51,093 nt of DNA from an uncultured Prevotella sp. (GTDB lineage: Bacteria; Bacteroidota; Bacteroidia; Bacteroidales; Bacteroidaceae). Shown here piece by piece: positions 48,824 to 51,093 of the stretch. The position numbers and the translations under genes are program-made. Each line of letters opens with the position of its first letter. Position 1 is the first letter of the stretch. The notes below the pieces were generated by a model. The model saw only the letters and a program-made list of their open reading frames with translations, did no database searches and was not told the origin of the DNA. The DNA is taken from positions 1-51,093 of the forward strand of contig CAMHTW010000027.1 of NCBI GenBank assembly GCA_946188165.1, in the 5' to 3' direction.

Positions 48824-51093
48824 TTAGATTTTTGTTATTTTTATATTCAGATTAAAGTCATCAAATTCTACCGTCTGACCATCATTAGCCTCCAGTTTCA
48901 AATCGTCGGCCAGCACCTGACGGGCAATATAGTCGCCAAAGGACTCGACAGCCTTGGCTGATGCCTCGTTAGGTTCAATACTCACACAGATATGGTCGGT
49001 AATTTCCAAACCGCTCTTCTTACGGATATTCTGGATGCGATTCACTAATGTGCGAGCCATACCCTCGGCACGCAGTTCGTCGGTCAGGGTGATATCAAGG
49101 GCTACTGTCAGGTTGCCATCGTTGCCAACCAGCCATCCAGGAATGTCCTCGCTGATGATTTCAACATCCTCAGCCAGAATCTCGTAGCTGCCCAACAACA
49201 GGCGTCCGTTAGCCTCCAATTCGGCTATCTGCTCCTGCGTCATAGCAGCAACGGCAGCAGCCACGGCCTTCATGTCCTTGCCGAACTTCTTACCCATGGT
49301 ACGGAAGTTGCACTTCACCTTCTTCACCAGGATACCGGCACCTTCAACGAACTTCACCTCCTTGACGTTCACTTCCTGCAGGAAGATGTCCTTCACCGTC
49401 TCAATGGCCTCACGCTGCGCATTGTCAACGGGAGGAATCATCAGTGTCTGCAACGGCTGCTTCACGGCAATGCCTTCCTTCTTACGCAATGACAGCACAA
49501 CGGTGGTAATACGCTGGGCAATGTTCATACGCTCTTCGAGGTCCTTATTGACAAGGGCTGCGTTGAATTCAGGGAATTTGTCCAGATGCACGCTATCCAA
49601 TGCACCGCCAAGGTCTTTATAAAGTTGGTCGGCAAAGAAGGGTGCAAACGGAGCCAACAGCTTGGCAACGGTCATCAGGCACTCGTACAGCGTCTGATAG
49701 GCAGCCAACTTGTCGTTGTCCATCTCCTTACCCCAGAAGCGTTTCTTATTCAGGCGAACATACCAGTTCGAGAGGTCTTCATCCACAAAGGCATCGATGA
49801 GGCGGCCTGCACGTGTGGGATCGTAGCCGTCCATCTCTTGCTGAACGCCCTGAACCAGCGAGTTCAGACAAGAGAGAATCCAACGGTCAAACTCAGGACG
49901 CTCGCTGACGGGAATCTGCGGTGCCTGCGGGTCAAAGCCGTCAACGTTGGCATACATCGCAAAGAGCGAATAACTATTATATAAGGTGCCAAAGAACTTA
50001 CGACTGATTTCTGCCACACCTTCGGGGTCGAACTTCAGGTTGTCCCATGGCTCGCTATTGGTCATCATGTAGAGGCGAACGGCATCAGAGCCGTACTTGC
50101 CAATCATATCGAACGGATTGACCACGTTACCTACGTGCTTTGACATCTTGTTGCCCTTGGCATCGAGCACCAGTCCCGAAGAGATGACGTTCTTGAAAGC
50201 TACACTGTCGAAAATCATCGTGGCAATAGCGTGCAACGTAAAGAACCAGCCACGGGTCTGGTCAACACCCTCGTTGATGAAATCGCAGGGGAAGGCAATA
50301 CGCTTGTCGATGAGTTCGGCATTTTCGAACGGATAGTGTACCTGTGCGTACGGCATGGAACCAGAGTCGAACCATACATCAATCAGGTCTGATTCGCGCT
50401 TCATGGGCTTGCCACTCTCGCTGACCAGCACGATATAATCTACGTACGGGCGGTGCAGATCTATCTTGTCGTAGTTCTCCTTGCTCATATCGCCAGGAAC
50501 AAAGCCCTGATCCTTCAAAAGGTTCGATTTCATCACACCAGCCTTGACGGCTTTCTCCATCTCGTTATAGAGCTCTTCTACGCTGCCGATGCAGATTTCC
50601 TCGCCGTCCTCTGAACGCCAGATAGGCAGCGGTGTACCCCAGAAACGGCTACGGCTCAAGTTCCAGTCGTTCAGGTTGTCGAGCCAGTTGCCGAAGCGGC
50701 CCGTACCTGTTGACTCAGGCTGCCAATTGATGGTCTTGTTCAGTTCTGACATGCGTTCCTTGCAAGCCGACGACTTGATAAACCACGAATCCAACGGATA
50801 GTAGAGTACGGGCTTATCGGTACGCCAGCAGTGGGGATAGTTGTGGACGTGCTTCTCAATTTTGAACACCTTGTTCTGAGCCTTCAAGTCCATACAGATA
50901 CTGATATCCAGCGTCTCGTCTTTGTCGGTCAGTGTATCGTCATAGGCGTTCTTTACATAGCGTCCTGCAAACTTGTTCCATTCCTCCACGTTGACATAGT
51001 TCTTTACGAAGTCTGCATCGAGGTCTTCTATCACGAAGTACTTACCCTGCAGGTCAACTACGGGACGCTCAGCACCTTTCTTGTCTATCAGCA
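48824..51093 (-). CDS. ileS: Isoleucyl-tRNA synthetase, 3' part (gene cut by window end)
   Basis: The frame is open to the window edge and encodes the last 755 residues or so of a protein that is usually about 1130-1180 long in this group. Present are NLSRSRFWGTPLPIW, the editing-to-catalytic region VDQTRGWFFTLHA, the KMSKS-class loop GNKMSKHVGNVVNPFD (histidine instead of the last serine, as in other eukaryote-like or Bacteroidetes IleRS), the anticodon-binding domain and a C-terminal extension (LGSYEILAEDVEII ... NRIQNIRKKSGLEITD). The HIGH motif is outside. A GTG at 51034 is internal, not a start. dksA, lspA and more follow, the order typical for Bacteroidales. Confidence 0.96.
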   Translation of the reverse strand, partial: LIDKKGAERPVVDLQGKYFVIEDLDADFVKNYVNVEEWNKFAGRYVKNAYDDTLTDKDETLDISICMDLKAQNKVFKIEKHVHNYPHCWRTDKPVLYYPLDSWFIKSSACKERMSELNKTINWQPESTGTGRFGNWLDNLNDWNLSRSRFWGTPLPIWRSEDGEEICIGSVEELYNEMEKAVKAGVMKSNLLKDQGFVPGDMSKENYDKIDLHRPYVDYIVLVSESGKPMKRESDLIDVWFDSGSMPYAQVHYPFENAELIDKRIAFPCDFINEGVDQTRGWFFTLHAIATMIFDSVAFKNVISSGLVLDAKGNKMSKHVGNVVNPFDMIGKYGSDAVRLYMMTNSEPWDNLKFDPEGVAEISRKFFGTLYNSYSLFAMYANVDGFDPQAPQIPVSERPEFDRWILSCLNSLVQGVQQEMDGYDPTRAGRLIDAFVDEDLSNWYVRLNKKRFWGKEMDNDKLAAYQTLYECLMTVAKLLAPFAPFFADQLYKDLGGALDSVHLDKFPEFNAALVNKDLEERMNIAQRITTVVLSLRKKEGIAVKQPLQTLMIPPVDNAQREAIETVKDIFLQEVNVKEVKFVEGAGILVKKVKCNFRTMGKKFGKDMKAVAAAVAAMTQEQIAELEANGRLLLGSYEILAEDVEIISEDIPGWLVGNDGNLTVALDITLTDELRAEGMARTLVNRIQNIRKKSGLEITDHICVSIEPNEASAKAVESFGDYIARQVLADDLKLEANDGQTVEFDDFNLNIKITKI

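Overview
The window looks like a chromosomal segment from a Prevotella-like member of the Bacteroidales. The signs are: repeated promoters of the Bacteroidetes form (TTTG, about 19-20 bp, TAnnTTTG); no Shine-Dalgarno sequences before clear starts; an RprX/RprY-type two-component pair; a SusD-like secreted protein; T9SS-like C-terminal modules; proteins of the DUF4296, DUF3256, DUF4421 and DUF1460 families; and the gene order ileS-dksA-lspA-DUF4296. Most of the segment is ordinary core genome. The accessory part is the left end.

Layout. 1-631: tail of an unidentified + strand gene, a decayed flavodoxin-like reductase, and a stretch with a perfect 15-bp inverted repeat. 632-9047 (minus): a defence-type locus. 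A structured RNA with its own promoter and terminator lies upstream of a PLD-nuclease/SNF2-helicase gene, which is followed 5 bp later by an Eco57I-class DNA methyltransferase gene. Beyond these are small genes, including a possible PD-(D/E)XK protein, lying between two copies of the methyltransferase 3' end. 9131-13180: nth on the + strand faces an envelope operon (small T9SS-tail-like protein, L,D-transpeptidase, ECF sigma factor, anti-sigma-like protein, Spy-like protein). 13203-18472: mazG, a lipoprotein and rnz run leftward; valS is divergent. 18471-24273: rprXY, then a TonB-dependent receptor behind a calycin-like secreted protein.

24380-31398: tRNA-Arg(ACG), a B3/4-domain protein ending in an 11-bp tandem repeat, and a leftward operon (Gfo/Idh oxidoreductase, DUF4421, DUF1460, YkvA, FAD oxidoreductase, panE). 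31421-42500: a membrane protein coupled to hisB, an MltF-like lytic transglycosylase, an unusual SusD-like fusion protein with a structured leader, and hisG-hisD-hisC plus an MFS transporter. 42645-51093 (minus): one long probable operon, ileS (cut by the window end)-dksA-lspA-DUF4296-small overlapping gene-nucleoside transporter-rsmE-paaK-DUF3256.

The most interesting points are the compact DISARM-like helicase/methyltransferase pair behind a terminated structured RNA, two palindromic GC-rich elements inserted in frame in the methyltransferase, short tandem repeats that repeatedly begin at stop codons, the SusD-like fusion with its leader RNA, and a long out-of-frame gene overlap after DUF4296. 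Everything was read by eye; no database search was run, so family names rest on recognised motifs and remembered family features.
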